From positions 558,001 to 622,000 of the forward strand of contig JALLLT010000014.1 of the NCBI GenBank assembly GCA_025266875.1: a stretch of 64,000 nt of DNA. Direction: 5' to 3'. This DNA is from Fennellomyces sp. T-0311 (Eukaryota > Mucoromycota > Mucoromycetes > Mucorales > Lichtheimiaceae). Below, in pieces: positions 33,583 to 45,419 of the stretch (positions within the stretch are counted from its first letter, which is position 1; every line of letters begins with the position of its first letter). The translations under genes and the position numbers were made by a program. Below the pieces are notes generated by a model that saw only the letters and a program-made list of their open reading frames with translations, had not been told where the DNA came from and searched no databases.

Positions 33583-35454
33583 ATGTCCAACAGCAATCAA
33601 ACGTGAGATTTTTTTTAAAAAAAGGCCTTGTTTACATTTAACCGTTAGATCCATTAAATCATTCTAAATCTCCACAGCGAAACGTTAAAACGCGCCGAGG
33701 CTACCTTTGACGAGTTGCACGAACTGGCCAATGGTTTCATTATCAAATCCAGGGCATTTCATCGTCAATATGCCAGTTTATATTTCGTACGATTGCACCA
33801 GTTGAGACCGGCCATTGTAGAGCAAGCAGCCCATCGCTGGAGCAATCTGCCTGGTACGATATAAAAAGAAAAACCGTTCGAAAAAAAAGACAATCGATTT
33901 TAAAAAAAAAGGAAACAGACAAACCGCGTCATGTCCAGAAAGTGCTCGATGTCACCAGTAAACGTTGCTTTATTGTCGGTACAATTTATGTGGATATGCA
34001 ACTCAAGCCCAACGTTCTTCGTGACCTGAGTAAAGAGGTATTTACCGACTTTACGATATTATTTCTTCCTTTTTATACTAAAATGACACACAGTGTTCTA
34101 TTACCTCAACACTCATGCCCCGTAAATATAAAGGCACCGAAGATAAAGTATCGATAGAGGACGAATCGGGTCGTGTTCAATTGGTCGGTGCGATATTAGA
34201 AAAAGAAGTATGGGTTACTGGTAAGTGTGGAATATTAGGCTTATCCAACATACTGAGCGCTTTTTTTAGGCATGGTAGTCGGTTTACTTGGAAAAGAGAC
34301 GTCGGATGGAAGCTTTGAAATACAGGAAGTGTGTTACGCAGGCATGCCACCTCAGGCGCCATTCCCTCAAAATGGTAAACAATGCGATTTAAATCGCACA
34401 CATATGATTAATCATATCCGCACAGATGATTCCAAATATGTAGCATTAGTATCGGGTCTCAATGTCGGTCAGAATGCTGCATTAGATCTCAAGCTACAGA
34501 TGCTTACAGAGTACTTGACGGGAGAGCTTGGAACAATGGATGTGCAGCGATCCAGTTCTAATATTACTCGAGTGATCATTGCCGGCAACTCGATTGGCAA
34601 AAAACAGCTGGTCGCGGATGATCAAAAGACGGTAAAGTTTTTTTTATATTTTTTGTAATGGATTAAAAAAAGGATTACTCAAACAGCAATGCTCAGAAAA
34701 AATACGGATACGATTCGACACGGTACGATGCCGGTCCGTTAACACAATTCGACGAACTTCTCGAAGAGTTATGTGCAAGTGTACCAGTCGATGTGATGCC
34801 CGGAGAAAAAGATCCCGCAAACCGTCAATTACCGCAGCAACCACTTCATCCATCCTTATTCACACGAGCAAACGAAACTGGGATATTGCGTAGTGTCACT
34901 AATCCATACTGGTCTAAAATTAATGATGTAGCGTAAGTCTTTGTCACGGGCAAACTCTATTCAGCTTTTTTTTTAAAACTTGTTCGCAAATTAGATTCTT
35001 GGGAACGTCTGGACAAAACGTAGATGATATATTCAGATATGTGGATGACAATGATCCGCTTAAAATGGCAGAGGCTAGTTTATTCTGGCGACATATCGCA
35101 CCATCTGCACCGGATACCCTATGTAAGTGCTTTTTGTCTCCCCCATAACTGTCTCTCTGCTAAACTTTTTTTCTTGCAGGGTGCTATCCCTTCCAGGAGC
35201 ATGATCCGTTCCTTTTAAAGACCACTCCGCACGTCTATTTCATCGGGAATCAACAGCAATTCGAACAGAGCACGATCGATGGTAAAAAGTATCCGGCTTA
35301 TGGTTTCAGATAAAAATCTAATATCACGTGTGTATTAGGTCCTATGGGTCAAAAAGTACGGATTGTCCTTGTACCATCCTTTGCAGAAACCGGATCCATT
35401 GTGCTTGTTAATCTTGGTACATTAGAATGTACTGAAGTGCGTATCGAGGTATGA
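33583..35454 (+). CDS. POLD2: DNA polymerase delta small (B) subunit
   Basis: The second subunit of replicative DNA polymerase delta, bridging the catalytic subunit and POLD3. Nine exons (33583-33602, 33678-33853, 33919-34037, 34094-34220, 34270-34631, 34697-34932, 34995-35122, 35180-35281, 35339-35454) give 461 aa against 469 in human. Visible landmarks: N-terminal [12 protein letters not shown], the OB-fold segment [29 protein letters not shown], and the inactivated phosphoesterase fold with [42 protein letters not shown] and [12 protein letters not shown], ending with [20 protein letters not shown]. The first exon is only 20 nt. Introns are 50-75 nt with AG acceptors. Confidence 0.95.
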
Positions 35455-37010
35455 CAATAATACATATATACCTCTTGGATATATCTTTTTACGATGGGAT
35501 GAGGCAAAACGATGGCATACGATTATAGGAGAATAAGAGGCCATCAAAAAGTTGGTTAAGGGCTGGTTCATTCGCGTATGTAAAGTAGAGTACACACCAG
35601 TGACGCATGTTTATTCAACTACTACACGTGGTTTATTGACATTGTTGGGCATTTATGAAAAAGTTGGACACCAAGGACCAAACTCTATTACCTTTTTTTT
35701 TGAATGAAAGGCAGGGTCCTAGGCATTTTAAAGTTGTACGTAAACCTTGGCAAGGGCTATATCTGACCTACTCAAAATCTACTTTACCGATCACCATATG
35801 TCAGGGGAAAAAAGTGTAAATAAGTGGATCGAAAGGTGTGATCAACAACAGCAATGTCTATCAAGAGGGGTCCAACAATTAGAATAGCCTATTAGTGTCA
35901 AACCTTAATGGCTATTGCGTGGCTACCACGCGCGTCATTGAGCACGAGAGCACAACGTGGTGATGGTTCATATCAGTGGCGGTTTTGTACAGTACATTTG
36001 TAATGGACAAGGGGAACAAAGTAGGAGAACGCTTTCTCTCTCTCTCTCTCAAGGAGCTAATTCCCCTTTGATCTTGCTCCTGTGTGTGGGTGTTTACGTG
36101 TCCCTCAGGCGTCAAAATCAGAATTAAAGTGCAAAGAAGGTTCAAGTTTATCAGAAAAAATAAAGATATAGAAACAAGAGGTCGATTGACTAATGTAGTA
36201 AGTGCTTTGAATTTCTAGCCTTTTATCCTACTCTATACAAAGGAGACAATAGTATAGTTAGAGGGAGATTATCGTAAAGTAGATTTTTGCATTCGCCATA
36301 CATAATACATCATAATGATCACATAGCAGTTACTTTTTACGTATATTTCGCGAAAGTCGTCATACAAAGGGGCAATAAATAAAAAAGAAAACCACACATG
36401 GAGGTGGGGACACGATTTACGCACAAGCACTTTATGTGTAAATCCAAGTCAGGTAAAAGTGTCGCGTGAGCAGGCGTTCGGACAATGCCCATAAAAGATC
36501 ATAATGCACGTCCCACAGTCCCTTTGAAACACCGGCGTTCCGGCGGAAAGGTGGTTGGCAAAAAAAAAGTAGCCACATGGGGATCGAAGAAAGAGAGAGA
36601 GTGAAAGAGAGATGATGATAGGAGTAAAAAACATAACTATAACCTCAGCTGTTGTAACAAGGTTTTCCTAACCCCTACTCTATGTCCACACAGCTTGATC
36701 TTACGATTATCCACTTCCTCTAGACCCTCTCTTATGCCCGGTTTACGTTTGCTGATCGTCCGGTTTTGCCTCCCCAGGCAATTAAAAACGGTACACCGGA
36801 CTGAAACACTATGCGATCCATTGTCCTAAAAAAATCCCAAGAAATAGGCACAATTCACAGGTTAAAATAAAGAAATATAAAGGGTCTCCCTATTCTCTTT
36901 TTGCTCCGTGAAAGCAAGACCTAGTTGTTGTTGAGCCATTTATCGCGCCTCGATTCGCTTTCTTTCTTTCTTTCTTTCTTTTTTTTTTAACCACTCTTTC
37001 AAATAACACA
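35455..37010. other. Long intergenic region with microsatellites
   Basis: No gene supported. A (CT)n run at about 36033-36050, a (GA)n run near 36590-36612 and a (TTTC)n plus poly-T tract at 36958-36989 just before the next start. The latter looks like the pyrimidine-rich 5' leader of the CaaX-protein gene. Confidence 0.5.
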
Positions 37011-37478
37011 ATGGCATCCTATTGGTATTCCACCGACGGCATGGATCACAAACGACTGTCCACTCGTCACCTGGATATTTTAGACCGCGCGTTTGAGCGA
37101 CGAACGCGAGTAGAGATTTATGACGATCAAGCATTCGGCAATGTAGCAGCCGTGGCCGATCCGTTTCTTGGGACAATGACCGCGGGCGACATTCATTACG
37201 GACTGTATCGAAACCCTTCGCTGCGACAAAGTGAAAGTAACTGCAGTTTGGATACATTGATTTTGGTCGATAGTACCGCGGCTATTTTACCACCCAATGC
37301 CGCCCAGCAATCCAGGAGTCGCTACTCCAATAATCAATCCAACAATGACGATTGCGTCCTAGTCGCTTCCGACCGCAATAATTTCGTCCGCAGACCATCT
37401 CATCGAGCCATTCGCTCGCCTCAAACCACCCGACGCCTGGCTGAAGAAGAAGAATGCGTCTGTTGCATCATTTCTTGA
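37011..37478 (+). CDS. Small CaaX-box (prenylated) protein, 155 aa
   Basis: A single-exon frame, MASYWYSTDG..., ending ECVCCIIS. The last four residues CIIS are a CaaX box favouring farnesylation (S at the end), and the preceding cysteines could be palmitoylated, the same arrangement as at fungal Ras C-termini. No GTPase motif is present, so it is not a Ras. The middle is Asn/Ser/Arg-rich and probably disordered, and the N-terminal 70 residues are charged. It is probably membrane-anchored on the cytosolic face. Function unknown. Start chosen as the first ATG after a TTTC/poly-T leader. Confidence 0.75.
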   Translation: MASYWYSTDGMDHKRLSTRHLDILDRAFERRTRVEIYDDQAFGNVAAVADPFLGTMTAGDIHYGLYRNPSLRQSESNCSLDTLILVDSTAAILPPNAAQQSRSRYSNNQSNNDDCVLVASDRNNFVRRPSHRAIRSPQTTRRLAEEEECVCCIIS

Positions 37479-38242
37479 CTTTCTTATCTGTTGCTACTTT
37501 TATATATACACCCTTTACTATTTCATTCCACCCATCGCACATAATCATCGTCATAATATTTAGCATTAATGCAGTACATAGTCCGCACCACCACCGCAAA
37601 CTACTTATACCGTGTAACATAAAACCCTGATGATCATTTTTTTTTATATATGGATCATTTGCCGCGCACACAGCAACCTTAGAGAGGAAGGCCAAATTTT
37701 GCCATGTGAAGGGGCGGTGGTGACAAATGGCCCATGATTGCCACAGTTCTATGGGATAGAGTGATTATCATCTTGACCGATATATACAACAGCAGATCGT
37801 ACTCGCGCAAAGGGAAATTGTCAATAGCAACGGGGAGCAACGTGGCTGCTTTATTTAAAACCCCCATGCATAGATTGAACCAATATGGGTCACGTACACT
37901 GTCCAGAATAATCAGCCGCTTGCGAATCAGCATAGAGACCGTGCGAGATCGTGCTGTCAATACCATTATTGTCCATAGGAGCGAGAGAGTTCAAAATTCA
38001 TTTCAAAAAAGTGTTATTGCATCATGATTCAAAGCAGGATACGTACAGGAATAAGGAGTACATGATTACGGAGAGACGATAAAAAAAACGAGAAAAGAGA
38101 GTTCAGATAGGAGAATGACATTAACAACAGTTTAGATCTTTATAGACAATGGTGCACATAAAGATGGGCAAAGTGGTTTGATAAAAAAAAAGACGTAGAT
38201 AGAAATAGATAGCGTTTCGAATACAAAAAGTCAACTTTTTGG
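37479..38242. other. Intergenic, convergent
   Basis: Contains the 3' ends of the CaaX gene and of the minus-strand GPI protein. A plus-strand frame (37734-38027) has basic composition but no motif, and I do not call it. Confidence 0.45.
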
Positions 38243-39160
38243 TTAAAGAAGAAGTAAGGAACATAGCAGTTGTATGACGAAATCAGGTTTCAGAAATGAG
38301 GACATGTTTGGAGGTGCATCGTATATTGGCGTTGCATCCGGATGATTTGTTTGAAGTCGACTTTGCGGACCACCTGGACGATTGCAGCGAAAATACTTGG
38401 TGCACCCTTCGACACACAGACTTTCTGTGGGATGATCGGTGCATCCTGATTCACACTTCTGTTCTCTTCCCTGGCATTCCGCCAGTGTCACTGGCCATTG
38501 ATACGGAGGACAATCGGGCACTTTGTTCTGAGATCATAAAATGCAATTTTAGTCACGTTCTGCAACTCTTGCGATATATAAACATGTTTTGTTTTGCCTA
38601 TTACCCGACAATTACAACCCCAAGCCATAGTTGTCTGGTTGCAGAAACTGTGCAAGCAAAAACGTGAGTTATAATAAGCTTTTTGAGAAAAAGAGAGAGA
38701 AAACTCACTTTAGCGATGTCATGGCTGGGCCCCCACATTCACTCTAAAATAAAGAATAAGGTTCCTGACACACAAACAATTCAAAAATATATAAAAAAAC
38801 ATTACTGCGCAGAAATCGTTCTGTTGTTTACACACTGCAGCTCTGCTGCTTTCGTTCAATTGAAGAATAGACCATGTACCGATGGGCAAACCGACTATTC
38901 GAGAATAAGTAGGAGAAAGAAAGAGACAATTTTTTCTTTTAGTATCGACGAGAAAACTTTTTTTCATGTACGATAATAAATAACGATGTCTTACTGTTGA
39001 CTGAGTGGCTGCTATCATCTGCAGGTGCAGCTGCAGAACTGTTTGCATTATCGTCATCAAGAGCTGTTGTGTCGGTGTTGGGTGTTGCGGAAATTGGTTC
39101 TTGCTGTGCCGTTGCCAGAACGGCAAAAAGGATACATAACAGATAGATAATATGGGTCAT
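38243..39160 (-). CDS. GPI-anchored Cys-rich cell-surface protein, 205 aa
   Basis: Five exons: 38995-39160, 38806-38894, 38709-38743, 38605-38647 and 38243-38527. An N-terminal signal peptide (MTHIIYLLCILFAVLATAQQ) is followed by an Asp/Ser/Ala linker, then a Cys-rich domain (GTWSILQLNESSRAAVCKQQ, FCAS/ECGG, NFCNQTTMAWGCNC, VPDCPPYQWP, EGREQKC-type and CVEGCTKYFRC blocks), and a hydrophobic C-terminus (FVIQLLCSLLLL) after small residues, as in GPI attachment. The pattern resembles fungal DUF7707-type surface proteins. Probably displayed on plasma membrane or wall. No enzymatic motif. Confidence 0.82.
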
Positions 39161-39970
39161 TTGGATTGAACAAAAAGAAGAAAAAAAGGAAAAGAAGGGA
39201 TTTTTTTAACCGGATATAATATCAGACTATACCTCTTGTCCTCGTGCAAAGAAATGGAGAGTTCTACAAAGGGGACTTGATCCCCTTGTCTATATTTTCT
39301 TTGATATCCCGGTCCACCTTCTATTGTTTGTCCACACTTTTTATTTTCCCACAAAAGCCAAAAAGCGCATGTAGGTCATATGCAGGCTGTCAATGATGTA
39401 CGGCTATTTTCAGAAGACTTGGACACACAAATAGTAATGTGTCGTCGTTAGAACAAGCCGTGCATGATGCAACTAATTTTTGCGCAGCAGAAAAAAAAAG
39501 CAGACGATGGTAGCCACGTCGCAGCATGTTACCACGTCAACAGCGGCCTGAGAGACGCTGGCTTAAAAATAGAAAGGTTGGCCTAAGCTATTTCATCCCT
39601 GATTCATAACTCACTTGAACCGGGAGGGGTGGTGTTCATGCACATCACAGTTTTTGAGGCGAGGGTCACGAGACAGTACTATTTTTTAATCAAGAAAGGA
39701 AAAAATAACGGCATTCAGTTATGAAGAGACTTTGAGTATGTCCCCCCGTATCGCGAACCCTCTCTCCCCCCTTATTTCTTTCTTTTTCTTTTCGTTCCAG
39801 GAGGCTTGAAGCGAATATATACAGCTATTTCGTCTCTCTCTCTCTCTCTCTTTCTCTCTCTATTTTTTTCGCTTGCGCCCCTCTGCTCCTTTTGAGTTGA
39901 TATGCAGATGAAAGGGATGGCGTGTCGGAACTCTCTCTCTTTCACTTTCTTCTTTCCTCGGATCCATGAT
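39161..39970. promoter_or_regulatory. Divergent promoter region, GPI protein / NCLX
   Basis: Lies between divergent start codons. Carries a long pyrimidine tract with (CT)n at about 39832-39862, close upstream of the NCLX start. No gene. An in-frame ATG at 39902 could extend the NCLX protein by 23 residues. Confidence 0.45.
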
Positions 39971-42900
39971 ATGGGTGGCCGCCTGTTCATCTTGTTGATT
40001 CTTTCTTGCTTCTTCCTCGCACATGTTGGTGCCGCAGTACCGGATTATTCACCTCGTAACACAAGTGATCTCACAGCATTAGGTCATCATCATACGCCGG
40101 TAACACACACAACTCGATCTCAAAAAAAAAAACCAAATGTCGCTAATGTCGAGATTGCAAAAAAAAATACCATAGTCATGTTCCAATATAGAGACGTATG
40201 AGGATCAGTGCGCGTTCGTTGAACTGGCATGCCATGGGTTTAGCGGCATGTACCTTAGATTTTATTATTGCTCGCCCCTATGGAAGCCAATCACTGTTAC
40301 ACTTTTAGTAAGCAACCATCCGTTTCATTATTTCAATCGTAACTCATTGGATGATAACAGTGTGCTGTTCTTATGCTGTTTTTCGGCTCTGTCAGTATCG
40401 TTGCATCGGACTTCTTTTGTAAGTAACACACCCTCTTGACCTGATATCACATTAATCATGCAAACATCACCAAACGCCAGGTCCAAATTTACAAACGATC
40501 TCGTCGAAACTTCAACTTTCAGAAAGCATGGTAAGAATCATCTTTTTTTTTTTCCTATTAAATTCGTTTGCAATTCGCTCAAGCGTTTTGAATAGGCTGG
40601 TGTCACTGTCTTGGCCTTTGGCAACGGAAGTCCGGATTTGTTTAGCACATTTAGGTACGTGACAATGATATTATAAACCAAACCCTTTTTTGCAAACTCA
40701 CAAGAATTTTTTTTTGTTAGTGCAATGAACTCTGGTTCAGGCTCGTTGGCGGTAGGAGAGCTTATCGGAGCAGCGTTCTTCATTGTTGCCATTGTGTCTG
40801 GATCCATGGGGATCATCCGACCGTTCAAATCCAAGCGCATCACATTTATGCGAGATGCTACCTTTTTAACGGGAGCCATCATTATGATGACTTGGATCGT
40901 CTATCATCAGCGGATCTACTGGTACCATGGCGTTGGACTCGTTGCATATTACCTAATTTATGTGTCGGTCGTGATGCTGGGATCATGCAATTTTCAGGGG
41001 ACCAACTCGCAGCTGAAGCACGAAGCTAAATCGGTAACGGAGGAGCTGCTTGACGAGACATCACGGTTATTGGGCGCACCTGGAGGCAAGTCTCTGTTTT
41101 TTGTGTGTGCATGAACATAATTGGGGCTAAATTTCGTATGGTTAGCAGCTAGACAATCCAAACCACCGCGATTGTCCATCCCCGCTCATGGATTTGCCAC
41201 ACCGGCTGGTATGGCTGATTACGAACATCGTTTGGGTCATATCATTCGTCCAATGACGGCCAGATCTCCATCAAGACATTCCCTTCGTATGGAAACAAGT
41301 TCACTCAATATGCCACGTACAACGAGTACCAATGGCTCCATATCCTCACGGCTCGTACGACATCCAATGACTCCACGCGTTGGTATCAGAACATCATTGT
41401 TTGGCGCCATAGAGGTAAAAGAGGAAAAAAAAGCTTTGCTCCCTTTTTTTTCATGCAATCCTGTTGCGCCTCATTTTAAACGCATCCAATAGTTTCAACA
41501 ACATGTCAGCGCCATTCGCCGTGCAAACAGTTCTCATCATGTGAACCAACCTGAATCTGCTATTCGAAGACGTCAAATATCCATGCCACATTGGATCAAA
41601 CGATCTTCGCCGGCAACTTCAATTCCTCGAGGAACCGTCACAGGAGGTCGACCTCGCGCTTCTACAGTGACCGACACATTGCGACGCGGTCAGCAAACTA
41701 CTGTAACGACACCTGACAGTACAAACAGTAGCACAGGCCTTGCGGAGGATTACTTTACGTATCTATCTGCAAATCAAAACAAGGAGTTTCATGGCGTTGA
41801 TTCGCCTATTGTAAACGACACGAACGAATTTATGATACCCGAAATCAGACTTGCGCCACCCAATAACTTATCCAATGGTAGTTCCACAACGCAGGACATT
41901 CCACGGAGACCTTTTAGCTGCAACTCGCCAATCATTGCCCCCACGAATAATCGGACTCGAAGCAGGGGTAACAGTACATCACTTTTCGTTCCACCAAGTC
42001 CCAGTATAGCCAATACTGAGGATGAAGTGTTCGTATCTGCGCGACAGAGTCCTGCCGTGAGTCCATCTCCATCCATGTACGATCATCGATCTATTTCCAT
42101 TGTCCTCTCTGCCGCAGATGATTATCCTTACGTGCAACGCACCCTCGATGCACAATTCGCACGTCCCGCATCATCCTACCACATATTTTCGCAGGCTGCA
42201 GGACTTATTGACAGCATGCAACAAACATTGTTTCCAACAATGCAAGATTGGTATGAAAAGCCGGTTTTTGCAAAGTTGAGTGCTTTCATTGCCGTCCCCT
42301 TGGTGCTGGTTTTCACTTTGACGTTGCCCGTGGCTGAGCCAGACGATGTCAAGGTCGATGGCATTGAGGTGCTGGATGATACCGCCGACGATACCTCCTT
42401 ATTGAGCCCTGATACGCCCGCAAAGAATTATTTATCCGTTGCATCCGCCTTTGAGAACGAAAGTATGATTACGGCAGATGATATGCTCTCAGATATCGAT
42501 ATGCAGGATGGATTCCAACAGCAAGAATGGTGTCGTTGGTTGTTGGCTGTTCAAGCCATTTTTGGGTCCACTTTTCTTGCATTTGTCATGGCTCGTAAGC
42601 TTTTGTGCTTATACAAGGAGAGCTTTCTTCTGTTATTAACTTTTTTTCCCCTTTAGTGAACGAGTTCATCGAGCCATGGCATGTGGTATTTGGTTTTGCA
42701 GTAGGATGCATGATTGCTGTATTTGTCATGGCCGGTACAAGTGCCGATAAACCTCCCAAGTGGCGCTGGATGCTGTCTTTTGTTGGGTTTTTTGTGGCGC
42801 TTAATTGGATCTTTTTATTAGCCAACAATATGGTTGGACTACTCAAGGTAAACGTTTATCTTGTGTCTCTTTTCCCCTGGGTATTGACAATGATTATGTA

Positions 42901-43471
42901 GGCTCTGGGCATGGTCTTTAATATCAGCGATGCCATTCTAGGTCTTACGGTGTTTGCATTGGTAAGTCAACTGAATGTCTATAGTTGGATATTTTTACTA
43001 AAACCAATCCAAAAAAAAGGGTAATAGCATTGGTGACCTGGTAGCGAACACTGCAATTGCCAAGGTAGGCCAAAGTTGCACTGACATCCTCCAGGTAAAC
43101 TAAATCATAAATAGATGGGCTTCCCAACAATGGCAATTTCGGCATGTTATGCTGGACCCCTGTTAAGTAAGTTTATAATATTTGCGACTTTAAAGATAAA
43201 CTAACAATCTCTCGCTCTCTCTATAGATATGGTGCTTGGTGTTGGCATCTCCTCCTCATACCAAATCTTCAAGAGCGGCAAACCCTATGACTTGGATATC
43301 GCACCAACGATTCTCGTTTCCTCCACAGGCCTTATCACGGTGCTGCTGAGCACACTCATCGTCGTTAACCTTAACGGCTACTGTATAAACAAGAAATTAG
43401 GCGTCTGGATGATCGCCGTCTATATAGTCTGCTGTATCATCAATGTCTCTTTGGAATGTCTTTCCGAATAA
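39971..43471 (+). CDS. NCLX-type cation/Ca2+ exchanger (CaCA superfamily)
   Basis: Exchanges Na+ (or H+) for Ca2+ across an organelle membrane. Relatives are human SLC8B1 (NCLX) and yeast YDL206W. Thirteen exons (39971-40099, 40176-40307, 40361-40418, 40481-40530, 40596-40654, 40721-41085, 41146-41414, 41493-42594, 42657-42847, 42902-42961, 43020-43064, 43115-43166, 43227-43471) give 918 aa. Signal-like N-terminus, then ETYEDQCAFVELAC. The alpha-1 repeat reads GNGSPDLFSTFSAMNSGSGS plus GELIGAAFF (about residues 131-160), and alpha-2 reads GNSIGDLVANTAIAK (about 806-820). A long Ser/Thr/Arg-rich cytosolic loop (about 265-620) separates the halves. The intron at 41086 is GC-AG (GGAG/GCAAGT). 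The ATG at 39971 was chosen because it directly precedes the hydrophobic leader. Confidence 0.9.
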
Positions 43472-43614
43472 TAATAATATTAGTATCGCTCAAATAAAAC
43501 AAGTTGATGATGAACGCTTGCGCTTTCCAAGTTTTGTGAGAGGCGACCTACTACTTTGAAATAAGTCTGACGGAGATTGACCTGGCGTTAATTTGTCCTC
43601 TCTTTCCGGCGACA

Positions 43615-45300
43615 ATGACCAACTCCACGCCGCAAGATTGCCGTTCGATAAAAGAAAAGCCAATCAAGGAAGAGCATCATGCTAAAACTGACGCGAATGG
43701 TACGTGATTAACAATTTTTTTTCACTGAGCCATTCTCGAACCTGAATCGCGCGTGCGCAGATACCAAAGGTAAACACGATATTCCTAAAGAAGATATGAA
43801 GTACGTCGAACGCGACACTCCCAAAAAAGATACCAAGGATGTCAAATACCCCAGGGAAGGAGACGAGAACAACAAAGACGGTGAGTTTATAGCTGTTTGG
43901 CCTCCTTGATCAAACAAAAAACTGACTCTCTGCCTTTCCACTGCCAACTAGACACGTCGAGTACCCCCGATACGGCAGAAACCAAAGACTTACGACGTGC
44001 TCGCCATCCACGACTTGATGGTGATAAGTACGAGTGCTACATCAGCAAGAAGGGCGATCTCTACGAAATGATCGAAGGCAGTCTGAAGCTTGTACCGCGT
44101 CCGGAACCGAGGAAGTATGCGTTTCCCCTGCACAGGTTTAAATGGAAGGGCAAACAGATTGGGATCCGCGCGGAAGAATTAATGGTCGAGACGTTTCTCG
44201 GGTCGATGGATACCGGGAACCAATACATCATCCATAAAGACGTGGATAAGGACAACTATGCGTTGGACAATCTGGCAGTAGGGGACCTTGATACGCTACG
44301 AAAGACTGTAATCGAGCATTTCAAAAAACTTGAGCCGGACGTGCAATACGTCAAAGTCAAGGATCTGGACGATACCTTAACATTCGACGACTACATCGTC
44401 TCGAGTACTGGAAAAGTCTTTTGTCTTTCGAAGCTACGCTTATTTAAAGGCTTTACGACGCCTAAGGGATATGGCCAGTATGGCCTCGTCTCAGATCCAC
44501 AAGGCCAAGACGGGGTCCGCGTTCGAAAATATTACTTCTTGCACGGGATCGTGTTCCATTCGTTCCATGGCCGCGTGACAAATGACATACGCTTAATCTA
44601 TCATGTCGACGGCGACCGAAGCAACAATTCGTTGGACAACATCAAGTGCGAGACACGCAAGGAAGTTGCCAATAAGGCTTCTAGTCCAGCGAACAGGGCG
44701 GCCCAAGACAAGAATAGGAAGCATGGGTTGGATAATCCGGTGAATGCGCTCTTCCTGGAGTGTCTACCACTGATCACTGAAGAAACCAAATGGAAAACCA
44801 TCGGTGTCCTGCCATGGAACGGTCTGTCGTTCAGCGACTACCAAGTATCCGATGCCGGCCATGTTCGCAAAATATCTGGAGAAGTTCCTCGAATATACCA
44901 CAAAAACGGCGTCCTGCGAGTAAGGATTGTTCCGGACAAGTCGAGTGACGTGTCAAACACAGAGCGTCCTGTCCCCCACGTTGCCACCATATCACGCCTC
45001 GTAGCACACGCATTCGTGGATGGATATTCCGAAACCAGCGGTCATGTTATGCATCGCAATAAGAATATTCTTGACAATAGGGCAGAGAACCTCGAGTGGA
45101 TCTATTCCTCACACGCCCGCAGGGTTATTGTTACTCTTGTGAACGATCCAAGCGCTGTCAAGGAGTACCCAACTATGAAAAAAGCAAAGCAGGACCTAGG
45201 TACTACGCAGATCTTCCCCGTCAAAGGTGATGGCTCGTATATACGATCCGTCCGGTGGGACGACGGTGTGATCCAGGACGCAAGGATCCAGGTACTCTAG
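43615..45300 (+). CDS. Three-repeat HNH/NUMOD4-like protein, 517 aa
   Basis: Exons 43615-43699, 43761-43880 and 43952-45300. The first ~85 residues are Lys/Asp-rich. Three homologous units follow, each a short beta domain and an HNH_3-like motif: VETFLG..YIIHKDVDKDNYALDNL (about 147-176), VFHSFHG..LIYHVDGDRSNNSLDNI (about 269-299) and VAHAFVDG..HVMHRNKNILDNRAENLEW (about 419-451). Just before the third lies a clear NUMOD4 stretch (WKTIGVLPWN...YQVSDAGHVRK, about 349-375). The C-terminus (EYPTMKKAKQDLG) looks like a NUMOD1-type DNA-binding helix. These modules are known from phage and intron homing nucleases. The two nuclear spliceosomal introns show it is a resident gene. The HxN/D core residues are kept, so activity is possible but unproven. 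Confidence 0.85.
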
Positions 45301-45419
45301 TGCTATGAGAACCAAAGCAGCACGTGCAACACAATGTTATTTAGGCCTAGGAAAAAAAAACCAAAAATCCTATGCATAAAGACGGTGTAACCCTTTTTCT
45401 TCATTTCCTTTGAATCACA

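Noticed and set aside
37734..38027. 97-codon basic plus-strand frame
   Set aside because: No motif, no splice partner, lies in the 3' region of neighbouring genes.
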